A DNA stretch of 64,000 bases from Hydra vulgaris (Eukaryota > Cnidaria > Hydrozoa > Anthoathecata > Hydridae), in NCBI RefSeq assembly GCF_038396675.1, contig NC_088920.1:64735001-64799000 (forward strand), written 5' to 3'. The position numbers and the translations under genes are program-made. Positions 41,172 to 53,970 of the stretch are shown here, piece by piece; the first letter of the stretch is position 1; every line of letters starts with the position of its first letter. The notes beneath the pieces are model-generated. The model was not told the DNA's origin, searched no databases, and was given only the letters and a program-made list of their open reading frames with translations.

Positions 41172-42566
41172 GGGTAAAGGAAGGTATGTTCGTGATATAT
41201 GTAATTTCGTGATATTTCGCTCGGCATTTGTAGCGAACATACCTATTAGTCAAAAACATCGAAATTGCGTCAAATGGTACCCCGGGGTACTACTGTCGAT
41301 TCACAAATAGTCGTTGGGTGCGTGTGATACGTCAATTGTTTACTATTAGTTTGTACATTCTTTAGCATTATTTAACGTGCGTTCAGCACATTTGTTTGGA
41401 GTACTTGTCCAACATTTTTATTTCCAGACTTGTGTTTTAAGGTAAGTAAATTATTTTTATTAAATATTAAACTAGAAAAGATGCTTGATTTAATGGTAAA
41501 ACTTTTGTTTTTTTATTAACTTCCTATAACTTATGATTCCTTATCGCAGTTACACATTTTCTTAACGTTTTCACCTCAAATGAATTTACATTTTTAATCA
41601 TGTTTCTTTTATTAAATATAATGACATTAAAAATTGTTTTAAGCACGATATAACTATATAGTTAAATGATAATAATATCTTTCTCTATACGAATCTGCAA
41701 ATATTTTTGCAGTAAAGCCTATCACGAAATTACCTACTATCACGAAATTCAAGAATCCGTTGGTGATTTTTAAAATTAACTTACAAAATTATTTTTTTAA
41801 TTTATCTTAATCCTATTTTATTACATATATATACTTTATTAATTATTTAAAAATATTTTGTGGTATTTAGATCTTAAAGTATAATGTCAAAAAAAGGTTC
41901 ATACAGAAAATATGCCAATTTTGAATTGGTAGCTGCAGCTAAAATGGTCAATGAACAAAAAATGTCTATTTACAAAGCAGCAAAAATCAATGTTGTCAAC
42001 AAGAATGTGATTTAGAAAAATAAGTTAATCAGATATAAGTATGGTTAATATTATAGTTATTATATTAAGAGTTTTTTGTAGGTCTGTTATTTTATTTTCT
42101 AAGCTACCTATGTTAAAAGTATATTTTTTTTATATATAAATATAAAGTAATGAAAGTATTATTATAATTTTGTTAACTTATAAGCCTGACTATATTTATA
42201 TTTTATGAACTTAAAGTCTGATTGAATAGTTATGAATTCAAAACAAGTGTTGATATTTTTTGTTATATTATACCAGATGTTATACTTAATTAATAAAGAA
42301 AAATTTAAATATTATTGTGTATTCACGAAATTACCTAACCACTATCACGAAATTAAATATCATATCACAAAATTACCTAACTTTTCTCAATGACTTTTGA
42401 GCTTTTATAAAAACTTATCAAAGGACTTAAAATCCCAAAACTGCATAGATTCTAGTAACTTTACTCTATGTACATCAAACAATTAAAGTAATTAAGTAAA
42501 ATTACTGAAATTGACTTTGTAATTACACATCTAGTTAATTTATCACGAACATACCTTCCTTTACCC
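41172..42566 (+). mobile_element. Second pogo-like family, internally deleted, 1395 bp
   Basis: Ends GGGTAAAGGAAGGTATGTTC GTGATA and the exact inverse, TATCACGAACATACCTTCCT TTACCC, each beside TA (41170-41171, 42567-42568). The interior near each end repeats TCACGAAATTACCTA (41723-41750, 42324-42380). A 5' UTR intron is visible: GTAAGT at 41442 after GTGTTTTAAG, acceptor TTTAG at about 41870, then ATG at 41884. Confidence 0.9.
41884..42015 (+). pseudogene. pogo transposase N-terminal HTH remnant
   Basis: MSKKGSYRKYANFELVAAAK MVNEQKMSIYKAAKINVVN, then a stop. The pattern (Lys-rich start, VAAA-x-MVxxxKMSIYKAAKxxxV) is the Psq/CENP-B-like helix-turn-helix of pogo transposases. The catalytic domain is deleted. 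Confidence 0.78.
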
Positions 42567-44215
42567 TAATGCAAAAAAGTAAAACTTCAAGGCTCTAACA
42601 TTTAGTTTGCCGCAACATTTGATTTGCGCGGTTTTAGGTATTTCTTCCCTGTAAAGTTTGAAAATATCAATAATAGGTTTCCGCCCATGGTTTAAGCCCT
42701 CTCTAGTTCCGGTCCATGATAGTTTTAGCTATAATAAACATTCTCTGAATCAAACCGTTTCAAAAATGTTCACTCTCTGGCCAACCATTCGAAAGGTCTG
42801 GAATTTAGACAAAGCTGAAACAAGGCAGTTAGCAGAAAGCGCATATACCTATGGGAGACTCAGAAAGGATAGTTTATTTGAAAGGAAAATAATTGGCATA
42901 ATTGATAGTTTTTTCTTACAAGTTTTTTGCGTAAATGTATTTATTATTTAAAAACTAAGGAGGGAAAGTATAAACCTGTCCTGAATTATGGGGTTAATAA
43001 CACCACGCCCTGAAGATAAAGGAGGCCCGAACTTCTTCAGAGGACGCTTTATTTTGTAAAAATATTTTTCCATTTTTAAAACAAAAAATGCCCACCTGCT
43101 CAAGAATATTTTTTGACTTTAAAAGTCTTGGTTTAAACAACTGCGGTACTTTTATATGGGTATGAAAATTTTAGAACTTTTCACGTAAATATCTTAATCT
43201 GCGTATAGTATCAGTGGCCTAGATACCGTAAAGCCATTATAAGCAAAACTTACAGTCCCACAAGCAACTGAACCTAGAGCCGCAAGGTTTAGGAGACCTA
43301 AGATATATTTAAAGAGTTTTTTGTTTTTGTTTTTTTAGAAAAGTTATTGTTCCAGAGAAACAGAAATTGGGCACCTTGGCCACGTATGTCTACAAACCTA
43401 AAATACTTTGCTACGCCACTGTGTAATATACGTCACAATATACCTATAACCCGAGCTGTAGCTAAGCAATGATTTATATGTAGATTAAGAAATAATCCTA
43501 ATCTACGCATCCAGTGATTGGAGGTTGGAAAAAAAATACCCTAAAACATTTACCATCCCTACCCTAAATGTGAGGGCAATAAATTTATAACTATCATTTT
43601 TTATTTTCTTACACTAAATTTAAGTCGACAGGTTTTAAAATTCAAAATTCAAAAGTTATGGTTATACAAAGTTTACACCCAAACCGAATAAGGTGGTTGT
43701 TTCATCATTTTCCTAAACATTCTAATGTGATATAAACAAGAACATGCTTAAGTTTGGCACTTAAGTATGTTTTATTTACCAAAAGTATGTTTATTAGCCA
43801 AAATCATTGGTTTTTCATAATTATAATAATACTACATCTCAAAATTTACGCAAGTAGACATCATTATATTATTAGTTACCATAAAGTCTTTATAGTTTAA
43901 TATGGTTTTTAACAACTCATTAAAAGACCTCATTTGTACCTAACTATTAATAATACTATTAGTTAAAGATGCTGTTGATTAAGTAATTCTAATCGGTTTG
44001 ATAATAGGAATCGTTGCATTTTCAAATTATGAAACCTTTTTACATTGCTTTTTAAGTTGTCTAATACAACGCAATACTTGTATTTAAATCAATTTAAAAC
44101 TAAATCTTGTATTTTGTTTAATTTATATTTTCGTGGATAATATTTTTTTGAACATTTTATTTATATGTTGCAAAAATAAAATTATTCAAAATTCGTGTTA
44201 TTTATGCAATATTTC
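42567..44215. other. Intergenic, unresolved
   Basis: A frame at 42658-42951 (97 residues, MFTLWPTIRKVWNLDKAETR inside) has a non-repetitive composition but I do not recognise it, and it has no splice context. TACGCCACTGTG at 43412 is a typical non-autonomous TE word. Confidence 0.35.
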
Positions 44216-44283
44216 TTCTGTCTTAGTATGTTATTTTAGAAAATGATTTCTCTTTTTCTAAAACAACATACTAAGACAGGAGA
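44216..44283. repeat. 68-bp hairpin
   Basis: TCTGTCTTAGTATGTTATTT TAGAAAA and its near-inverse TTTTCTAAAACAACATACTA AGACAGG flank a short AT-rich loop. Confidence 0.85.
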
Positions 44284-44344
44284 ATTTGGTATTTCAGCTA
44301 CACTTACATTACTTTTTTAGATATATTTCCAAAAAATACAAAAC

Positions 44345-44597
44345 TGAAGGGCTTATTGTGAAACAATGACAAGCCCAAAAAAAAATATTTGAGAAAAATG
44401 ACTTTTAAGTTTTATTTAAATCTATAGAATCAGTGCTTACCTATTATTCTCTCAAACTTATACATCATAAAAATACTAATGGATATTATTTATTGGACAA
44501 AAAAAAAAATTTTGTATACTATTTATGATTATAAAAATGATAATAACTTATTTTTGAAAAAAGTGTGGCTTGTCATTGTTTCACAATAAGCCCTTCA
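44345..44597. mobile_element. 253-bp MITE with palindromic termini
   Basis: Left end TGAAGGGCTTATTGTGAAAC AATGACAAGCC; right end is the inverse, GGCTTGTCATTGTTTCACAA TAAGCCCTTCA. Each terminus is itself a near-palindrome (GGCTTATTGT/ACAATGACAAGCC). I could not define the target duplication. Confidence 0.82.
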
Positions 44598-46009
44598 ATT
44601 GTCAACAAAAATAAACTTATTAAACTCAAACTTTAGAAAAACACACGATCGTCAATTTTTAATGACTACTTTTTAATGACTTAATTATGTACGGATATTT
44701 AGGGGCTTGTCAATAAGACTATTTTTGTCTTCTTCTTGCCCCCGCCATTCGTATATTTTACAAAAGAAAAGTAATAGTTTGTAACAGCATATTTAGATAA
44801 ATAAAAAATTATAAAAATTAAAAATCAACCACTGCATTAAAGAATGTCTTTTAGTAGTAAAAAAAAAAAAAAGAAATCAATGACGAAATTAAATTTGAAA
44901 AAAAAATTAATTTGATAATTATCAAAATAATAATAAAAATAAGAATAATTTGAACAATATTATAACATTGTTTGAAAAATACAATTGATCTTGTAGACTA
45001 AAGTCTTATAAATATTATAGATTTTAGAAAATCTAAAGTAAAAAAAAGTAACAAAAATTTACTGAAATAAAAAGAACTTGAAGTTATTTCATCTGTATGA
45101 TAAAGTAACATCAAGACACTTTTCTTCACAATCGATCATATAATTTTAAATTTGAAAGAGTGCAATTTTGAACCATCCTAATAAATTCGCTAAATTAAAT
45201 AAATTAAAATAAGCGGTTGTTGTGGTTATGAAAAGTTATAAACTCTTTTTAAATTAATTACTTTCACTTTTACTTTCTTAACTTTAATTTTTTTTTATTT
45301 TTTTATTAATCTTGATGTTATTTATTGAATAAATTCAAAAAAAAAATAATCATTTCTGTTAGAGTGGTTGTTACGACCAGAGCCGTCCTAAACGGGCATT
45401 GAAGGGGGTATCCCCCCCCCCAAGCTGTTATGCATGCATTTGAGTTAGCACATTTGTACATTTAGTATTTCAGTTGGCAAGTTTTGAAGTATAGTTGGCA
45501 AATGTCAAATATTGAGGACTTTTTTTTGCATGTGATTGTCTCACTAGTTGGCAAGAAACACATATGACCTACCCCCTCCCCCAATAAGAAACCTCTTCGG
45601 GATAATAACCACGCTAAATAAGAGAAGCGAAAAGCAGTAGCATCGCTACAAACATGCTCCTTTACGGTAAATTTTTATCAGGACCACTAACCTATTTCCA
45701 CTTAATAAAAAAACTAAAACTAAAACAAATAAATCAAAAAAGTGCCTTTTCAAAACTTTTTTTACAAAAAATCTTTCTTTCTAAAAAGTTATAAACCCAA
45801 ACTTTAAAGAAAAACAAAATATAAGAGAAAAAAAAAGGGGGTACGACCCCCATTGCCCAGGAAACAAATTTAATACGCATGTTCATCGGGGCTACACAAA
45901 TGCTGTCAAGATAAAGTAAAATCAAAGTAAAGTCTGAAAGACCAAGTAAAATCAATTTTTAAAAAAGTGAAGTTCTCTAGTTTTCTCTGAAAACAATTTT
46001 AAGATTTGT
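44598..46009. other. Intergenic, fragments of C/G-run elements
   Basis: 45380-45425 (GCCGTCCTAAACGGGCATTG, then a C run) and 45570-45600 are remnants of G/C-run non-autonomous elements. No gene is seen. Confidence 0.35.
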
Positions 46010-46206
46010 GCGGCCGTGGCGCAGTGGTTAGAGCGCTTGCTTTATAAGCAGGAGATCCAGGTTCGAAACGAGCTCTGGACAAATTTTCGCGTCACGGTCA
46101 GGAAGGAGGCGTGAACTTCCTGGTTAAATGCACTTCCGCGGTGCTCTGTGACAAGACCGTTAGGACTTCTTGGGGCACCTAAAATAAAAATTGAAAAAAA
46201 AAAAAA
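46010..46206 (+). mobile_element. tRNA-derived SINE (family 1), best copy
   Basis: GCGGCCGTGGCGCAGTGGTT AGAGCGC carries the A box TGGCGCAGTGG (46017-46027); GGTTCGAAACG (46060-46070) is the B box. The body GTCACGGTCAGGAAGGAGGC, GTGAACTTCCTGGTTAAATG, GACAAGACCGTTAGGACTTC is shared with 10938-11138; ends in poly(A). Boxes are intact, so Pol III transcription is plausible. Confidence 0.92.
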
Positions 46207-47079
46207 GATGTACTTTTATTAAATTTACACAAGTTTCAGAGCTCTAGCTAGTCTAGAAGGTAGTCTGGAACGTTTGAAAAAAAATATAAGTTTATTCTAA
46301 AGCACTATTTTAATTGAATAAGGTTTTATTTTTCTAATCCTTGTGCGGGTTGGACACCAACGCAACAAAAAGGAGGTTATCAGGGTGCCATAACCTATAG
46401 TAGAAGATTGAACAGCTTTCCTTGCCATCTTTTTCCAAATAGATTATATATGACAAAACGCAACAAAAGATTATATCTGATAAACGCTCCTTTAATCATA
46501 TATATATATATATATATTATATCAGATAGTTTAAATGACTTATAATTTTTTGAAAACTGTTTTAGCAATCGATGTCCTTGCGGATACCAAAAATGTTATA
46601 TTGTATCATATTACCATAGCAAAATACTTAATTGAAAAGGCAAATACAAAGAAAAAAAATTGGAAAAAAAGCGCGCTCTAACAGATAGTGACTTAGCTTA
46701 GGTTTACACATGCATGAATTAGCCATAGCTTAGAAATTATGCCCCTTTCCCCCCCTTCCTCCTCCACCAAAGTTTCATTATGGCCACTAACCTATTTCTG
46801 CCCAACAACAACAACAACAACAACAACAAAAAAAGTCAATGACAAACAACAACGACGACGAAAAAAAAAGCGTACGTACTTAATGGACAATCCCTAACTA
46901 TAATAGAACTACCCTTAATGATATACGTGAAAAAAGATCCTTTCTCGATGCCCCACCACAAACATTGCCCGCATAGATCAGAGTATTACCTGTATGTATT
47001 ACCCTGAAGTGCCCCCAAACAGGCAATAGATTTGAATACGCTACCTATCTCAAAATTTATGTTGAATCAACATAAAATG
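46207..47079. other. Intergenic, includes a decayed Harbinger-type terminus
   Basis: GCGTACGTACTTAATGGACA ATCCCTAA (46870-46897) matches the right end of the element at 52970-54107 with a few changes; its partner is not identified. An (AAC)n tract lies at 46803-46827. Confidence 0.45.
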
Positions 47080-47660
47080 GCTGTTCTTTGAGAAAGTAAA
47101 TAATATAGCTTACATTTTACTTACTTACACAGTAAAGTATAAACTTTCAAAGAAAAAATCTACTTTGATTTGTAAAAGTAATTAACAATTTTTTTTCAAA
47201 TTACTTTTATGTAAGCTGTTTTTGCAAATGAGTTACTTTTACACGTAAAATTAATTTATTGTTATGATGTAGTTTAATGTTTTTTAAATATTTTATTTAC
47301 GTGAGTTTACTTCATAAATAACTTTTTTTTTACATTTAAAAAGTAAATTTTATTTCGATGTAAATTTTTTACATAATTATAACTGAAATTACTTTTCAAA
47401 GTAAATTACTTTACACGACTTACCATTAAAAGTAAGTTACATTTGCAAGTAAAAGTAAAAATGCAAATAACTTTTACTTGTAAAAGTAAATTACTTTTTC
47501 AAGTAACAGTTACTCATTTAACAAACTTAACTAAAGTAATTAAGTTTTACATGTTATATAATTTATATAATAAAAAACGAATTACTTTTAAATGTAAGTA
47601 AACTATATATTTCTATATGAGTTATGTAAAGTAATTTAGGCTAAAAAGTAATTCGCGTTT
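47080..47660. repeat. Dense cluster of TTACTTTTA/TAAAAGTAA words
   Basis: More than a dozen copies of AAGTAAATTACTTT-like words in both orientations, e.g. AAAGTAAATTACTTTACACG and CTTTTACTTGTAAAAGTAAA, form overlapping short palindromes. It looks like the interior of a foldback or satellite-like element rather than simple AT bias. Confidence 0.6.
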
Positions 47661-48085
47661 TTTCATCAAAATAAGTAAAAGTGCCATCCCACTCTAACAT
47701 TACGACAATCTTTATCACTAAATAAAGAACTCGATAACCTCAATGAATGGTTTATTGCTAAAAAAAACTTTCTCTGAATACAACTAAAAGCAAATACACT
47801 ATTTTTTAAAACGGTTTAAATTTACCTTTAAAGCTTCCGGATATTTTAATAGATTTAAAATTTCCACACATAGTTCTTATTTTAGATTATTCTACCCTTT
47901 AGTCGGGGGTCTAAATGTAACACATTGAATAAATAAAAATGAGTTTAAGGCGCTCCTGCCTATCATGCCGAGAAAGTTTGATATCGGCATTTAAAAATGC
48001 AACTTTTGCAGTTTAAGCAAAATATTTCTAATATTTTCTAAATAATATAAACGACTTATTTAGGCTGCAGTAGCTTTTTCATAAA

Positions 48086-48137
48086 ATTAAATCGCATTTA
48101 AATTTTTTTGTTGAAAAAAATTTAAATGCGATTTAAT
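48086..48137. repeat. 52-bp hairpin
   Basis: ATTAAATCGCATTTAAATTT TTTT and AAAAAAATTTAAATGCGATT TAAT pair around TGTTG. Confidence 0.9.
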
Positions 48138-48699
48138 ATTAGGCACAAAAATGTAATTTTTGGGTGTCAAAATTTTATTTTTTTATTAAACAAATGTTTG
48201 AAAAACGATAGACATTTTACGTCATAAAGCGTCGTGCCTTTTGAGTGATAAAAGATACACGTCCCTAATTTTATTTAAACAGTATTAGCTGGAACATTCA
48301 TTGTTATTAAGATAAAAAAATATTAAAGTTTTATTTAGAAAACTCGTTAACTTATGAATTTATAATGGCAATGTAAAGTACTATGTCCAGTTTATTTAAT
48401 TCAGTACTGTATCAGTAAATACAAAGCCGTCCAGAATTGGTTAATATTTAGTCAAAACTGGTCGAAAAATTGAAAAAACATTTTGCGACAAATAATTGAC
48501 CAAAAGTAGACAGTTGGTTTGAGATTTACATTTCAATTCTTTTTATGTATATGTTTGTTAAACTTTAATTAAACGTTTACAATACTGACTAACATAAGTC
48601 AATATTATAAATGTTTAATAAACGTACATATTAAAATAATTGAATCGTTTATTATAAGGTCGTGCATTATAACGTTTAATAAGCGTTTGCACTACATGT

Positions 48700-48872
48700 A
48701 AAGGATTGAAGCGTACATTTCAAACCTTTTAATGTATATTCATTACAAGGTTTTAAATGTACACTTGAAATTGTTTATGTTAATTAAACTGTTTAAATTG
48801 ACATAAACGAATTTCAAACCTTTTAATGTATACACATTAAAAGATTTAAAATGTACGCTTCAGCCCTTATGC
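48700..48872. repeat. Foldback repeat
   Basis: AAAGGATTGAAGCGTACATT TCAAACC at the left end pairs with the inverse GATTTAAAATGTACGCTTCA GCCCTT at the right. The internal word TTTCAAACCTTTTAATGTAT is also directly repeated (48718 and 48812). Confidence 0.72.
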
Positions 48873-49269
48873 TACCACGCTTCAACTATTATGAAACCTT
48901 AGTTTAGTTTGGCAACCATTTTTTAAAGTTAATTTTGGAAAACCAAGCATTTCATTTTGTGGAACTTCTCTTTAGAACAAAATAGTTTTAAAACATTTTG
49001 ATTTTTCTCATGAAAAAAGTTATTTCATTATAAAAAAGAACTTGATGAAGTTACATGTACAAACTGGGCGAAAAAATTATTATCGTTTTTCAAGAGTTTT
49101 TCATATAAGTATTGATATTACGTATATAATTTTTTTTTTTTTGAACTAATATTTTATCCAATATACTAGATTAAAAAGTTTGTCGACTTTCATTTTCTGA
49201 GAACGTTAAAAGTAATACGTTAAAAGTACAAAGTATTTAATGTAGCTTCTAAGTATTAACATTTTTTTG

Positions 49270-50200
49270 CTTCAAGATATAGAGAGTTTTATTTTTTAGA
49301 AATTGAAGGTTGTGACCCTTCTCCACTTCAGAACCCATTTCGTCAACTCTGCAAAATTGTTGATAAATGCTGAATAGAGAGGTACAGAAGCAATTTGATT
49401 TTTGATGGAATTTTTTGCTGATTAAACAAGTTTATTTTATGTCATTTCTGAACGTGAGTATGTTTTAATGGGTTTTAAATCAAAAAAGCTGCCTTCAGCT
49501 GTAATATTGTTAATATATTTTACAGAGCAATTGTAACATTTGGAAACACGTCTTGCAACCTGTTGTTGTATATGAACCTTATAACTTCAAAAGGAGTACT
49601 ATTATTTTGTGACGCATGCGCTAATGTTTTACCAAATAGCTTCAGTTTGGGTAATAAATTACGTTCTTCAATGTCAAAATTGGATTGAATTTGAAGTTAA
49701 TACAAATCATTGGATACGGAAATAGTAAGTATAAACTTAATACTGTGCACTATCAAATTTTCATTAGAGCAATATTTGTGTCCGAAATATTTAACAACTT
49801 AATCAAATAATGTTTCATAACTTATCAACTGTTCAAAACAATCATTTAAAAACGTATCTTCTTGATCCATCACTACATTAAAAAAAAAAGAGCGAGTCCA
49901 AATTTTTTTCTATTTTATGTATTGACTCATCTTTGGCTTATTTATAAAATAATTTTTTAGTTCGTATCTTCTTGACCAACCAATACATTTAAAAAAAAAA
50001 AGCGAGTCCAAATTTTTTTTCTATTTTATGTATTGATTCGTCTTTGGCTTCATTAGAAAATGATTTTTTAGCTCGTTTTTTTTTTGAATCGATGCAGCTG
50101 GAAAAAACATGATTTCTTCTGTAAACATTTCTAATTCTTCTGATAATATTTTTGAACTATGGAAACTATTTTCGTGGATTTCTACAAGAACCTTGTTTGC
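49270..50200 (-). pseudogene. Decayed hAT-type transposase C terminus (zf-MYM/DUF4371-like group)
   Basis: Minus-strand translation with stops gives DQEDTFLNDCFEQLISYETLFD, TPFEVIRFIYNNRLQDVFPN VTIAL, then TAEGSFFDLKPIKTYSRSEMT. The last block corresponds to the SVATAERSFSKLKLIKNYLRSTM motif ending these transposases. A 110-bp tandem duplication lies within it (49853-50073). Confidence 0.6.
49853..50073. repeat. 110-bp tandem duplication
   Basis: CGTATCTTCTTGA...GCGAGTCCAAATTTTTTT, CTATTTTATGTATTGA and TCTTTGGCTT recur in the same order starting at 49853 and 49963, with a few differences. Confidence 0.88.
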
Positions 50201-51784
50201 TTTTTAAAAGAAAGAAAAAATTCAATTTTAGTTTTCAAAAAATAGTTTAATAAAATTGGTTGTCATAATATATATTAGGTTTATTAAGTTTTTCAATTCA
50301 ACTTGAGAAATTTAATGAACTAATGTCATTTTAATGAATATTATGACAAACAAATCAATTACACTTTACGAAATTTGGTATACTTAGACATTTTATTAAC
50401 TTAATATAATTTATTACAGTTTTTAGTTTTATTCACTATACTAGTTTAATGTCTACAAATTGGATGCAAATATATAACGCGTTATGCACCATATATTATG
50501 CCATATGCAGTAAACTTTATTTGAAAATTGAAACTAAAGTTATTATAAAAGGTATTGTTGGAAAATGAGTTTGAATAAAATGGGATAGTGGGGAACAGTG
50601 AGAAAATATTGATCTTGACCAACTTGTCTTGAAAGGGTTTAACTGGTGTGGCTAATGAGCATCGGCGTTACCGTACCGTCGGTAAAAATGCGTAAATTTG
50701 CGTAAAATGCGTAATTACCGCGGTAATTTTGCGTAAAAATGCGTAATACGCAAATTTACTGCATTTATCACTTTTTACCGCTTTTTATCACAATTTACCG
50801 CTTTTTTTGATGGTTACTGAAAAATAAACAAGGATTTTTTAAATTGCTTTTTGTATTTCTACTAGTAAATTTTACATTTACAGTTTAAACAAACAAGGTA
50901 TTTATAAAAAATTAATCATCAGATATTTCATTATCTGTTTCTAATAAAATATTTGCAAACTCAGATGCTCTGTACCTTTTTTCTTATTCCCTTTCCAATT
51001 CGACTTTATTATATTACCTAATTTTGCTTTTTTGCTTCTACTTTGTTTTTAATGAAGTGTCATTGGAATAAACAAAGAGACATTTTGACTTTGGTCTTCA
51101 CCTTGAGTCCCTTCATACCCTTCTTGTTGAGCTAGAGACCTTTGAATCTCTCGAGTATCTAACTGTAGCTGTTATTGCTCTTTAGGTTCAGGACCAGTTT
51201 GAGTATCTGAATAAGTTGGAGAAGTCTTTTCAGGTGCACCTCTTTTTTAGTTTCAGTTTGACTAGGTGATTTTCCCTGCTGATGAGTCTTCTTAGTTGAT
51301 AGCAACATGTGGTAATTCATATGGTTCTTCTTCGCAAGTTTTTTCCCAATCGCTGAGGTTAGAAGGAACCCTTGCGTTATTTTGACTCACAAAAACTAAC
51401 ATGCTAGTTAACTAACATGTTACTAACATGCTAGATAATAATCAAGTTTTATATCTTAAGCTCAAATACTGATAAGTTTCAAATAAAAATATATTTTTTA
51501 TGTTTAGCATAAGATTTTTTTCATAAAAATAACGGAATATTACATATTTACATAAATTTCAAATATAAATATTTTTTTATTTAACACAGCATATTCTTAC
51601 AATAACTTGTTGTACATTAACTTTCTGTTTTTTATTTTTTTAAATAAAAATAATAAAATAAAAAACAAATTCTCAGTAAAACTAAGTACGAGTTTAATTT
51701 TTAGTTTGTTTAATAGTAGTAAAGAAAAAGTATTTTTTTGCTTGTGAAGAAATCTCAAATTTAAAATAATTAGCATTTGCTATA

Positions 51785-51980
51785 TAATTTATGTACTTTT
51801 TAGTTCTTAACTACCCAATGCTTGTGCTAGAAGATTAGTAACACAATTGCATCGTGCGTTATTGAAAATATAAAATTTGTCAAAATTGTAGGTAGACACC
51901 GCTGCCGCTTACCATGCAGTTATGTTATCAACCTTCTAGCACACTGCATTGGGTAACTAAAAACTAAAAGGTACATAAAT
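51785..51980. mobile_element. Foldback MITE inside the hAT element
   Basis: ATTTATGTACTTTTTAGTT ... CCCAATGC, GTGCTAGAAG on the left pairs with CTTCTAGCAC, GCATTGGGTAACTAAAAACT AAAAGGTACATAAAT on the right, with about 80 bases of unique centre. Target duplication not defined. Confidence 0.78.
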
Positions 51981-53186
51981 TTTACATAAATATTATTTTA
52001 ATCGTAAATTGTACTTAACAAATATCGAATATTTTGAACTTTAATATTTAAATTAATAATTTCTTTAATTGTCTAATTTTTTTAAACACTTCTTTAAACT
52101 TTTTAAAAGTTAAATTTCATTGTCTTGTTTTTATTTCAAAACTCTGTTTAATTATCTCTTTCATATTACTGTAAAGTCTTATAAGATGTACATCGTTCCC
52201 CGCTAAAAGCTTTGATCGCCGCCATCTTAAGAGGCCAATTTTAGCTTCCATTTTTTCCCCAAAAAACAATAGAATACGCTATCCAGTTATATTTTGAGAT
52301 CAGAAGTTTAAAATATACTAAATTATATAGTAAGAGTAAAACACATACTTTAGGTGAGCTTTAACTCCATTGATGCTACCTTAAGACAGCTTAATCAATT
52401 TTTTGAACTCAGCAAATCCTGATTTTCTGCCAGAGCCAGAGATGTTATCCTCTACTCTGTCAAGCTTGGTAAAATAATTCCAAAGAGACATAGTTTTTTC
52501 AAGATGGTTTGATTTGGTAGTGGTTTTGGTATACTAATCAGATCACTGAAGTAAGAACTTTGAGGCTGTTAGTCTTTCTTGACTTTAGTCAAGCTTATAT
52601 AGAAGGCTAGTTTAATTTTAGTAGGTAATTAATTATTTAACAACTATCTGTCTTGATAAAAACAAAATAATTTTTACGCTATTTTACCATAATAATTACC
52701 GCTTTTACTATCTTTTATCACAAATTACCGGAATTTCCGATTTTTACCGTTTTTACGCAGTTTTACTGTTTTTACGCAGTTTTACCGTCTTCTGTAATAA
52801 AAAAAAGCGTAAATTACCGGAATTTCCGTGTAATGCGTATTATGCATTTTACCGCATACGGTAAAAATGCATAATAAGCATTTTACCGCAGTGCGGTAAA
52901 AATGCGTTTTACGCGTTTTACCGCATTTTACCGAAATTTTTCTACCGCGTACGGTAACGCCGATGCTTAGGGGTCGTCCATAAAGTTTGTACGCTCATAG
53001 GGGGGAGGGGGGGGGTCTTCAAAAAGCGTACGAAAGCGTATGGGAGGGGGGGGGGAGGGTTCAATTTAAAAGTACGTACTTCGATTTTCTAATTTATCAC
53101 AATTAACCAGCTAATCAATAGAAAAGTTACATTCTGACTAAAGATTCTAGTTTGCCAACATAAAAAGATGTATGGTATATGAAGTA

Positions 53187-53612
53187 GAGGGTCTAGTTTT
53201 CCTCTATGCACACACATGTATGGGCGCCCTCAGAATTTTTTGATGTTCCAGATAGGACACTTTCACACATCGTGCAAACTCATAACTTAAGTTTGTTTAT
53301 ACCTATGCCAAATGAGGAGGCCTTGCAAAATATCGGGATGGCGGAGGCCTGTGAACAAAAAGCTTTAAAACGCTTACCTTCCCGACCCCCAAAATGAGAG
53401 GGGTGTAAATTTTGCATGGCTATAACTTTTGGATTTGGAAAAAAATTTGGATGGCCTCCGCCATCCAAATTTTTTGCAAGGCCACCTCATTTGGCATATT
53501 AACAAACTTAAGTTTGCACGTTGTGTGAAAGTGTTCTATCATCAAAAATCAAAACATCAAAAAATCCTGAGGGGGCCCATGCACACATGCCCGCCCTTAT
53601 ATACTGGCCCTG
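53187..53612. mobile_element. Foldback element nested in the Harbinger-type element
   Basis: AGGGTCTAGTTTTCCTCTAT GCACACA, GGGCGCCCTCAGAATTTTTT GATG and CCAAATGAGGAGGCCTTGCA on the left pair with the inverted set on the right (TTGCAAGGCCACCTCATTTGG, CATCAAAAAATCCTGAGGGG, CTGGCCCT). The centre at about 53330-53470 pairs GATGGCGGAGGCC with GGCCTCCGCCATCC. Confidence 0.78.
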
Positions 53613-53899
53613 AGTAAGACCTGAGGGCCGTGGTTGATGGGACGGAGTCACCCCAAAAAAAACGTGTCAATGGCGTCTCAAAGACCGCTAGGTTTTGCTA
53701 AAATAAAAAGCTACTTAAAATAGCAAAAGGGCACAAAACTTGCTGTTACTCCCTCCCACTGGGTTTTACCCTTTGTTTTCAATATTACTGATCTCACCTT
53801 AGACTCGTTTTTTACTTACTAAAGAGGGGTGCCTGAAAAAAACGTCCACCTTAAGTATAGTTTATTTACATTTGATTCGTTAAAAAAATAAAAAAAGTT

Positions 53900-53970
53900 T
53901 TCCTAGACTTCACCGAGAATCGCACCTGGATCTCCGTCGACTATTGCCGCCGCATAAACCTTTCGCCTAA
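53900..53970 (-). mobile_element. Possible tRNA-derived SINE head relic
   Basis: On the minus strand GGCGAAAGGTTTATGCGGCG GCAATAGTCGACGG then GAGATCCAGGTGCGATTCTC resembles a tRNA anticodon arm plus B box. No A box or SINE body is evident, so this is weak. Confidence 0.35.

Noticed and set aside
42658..42951. 97-residue open frame as a host gene
   Set aside because: No recognisable domain, no splice sites in keeping with an exon, and surrounded by TE fragments; kept only as an unresolved region.
53206..53617. Short frames on both strands inside the Harbinger-type element
   Set aside because: They are produced by the two inverted arms of the nested foldback element and mirror each other.
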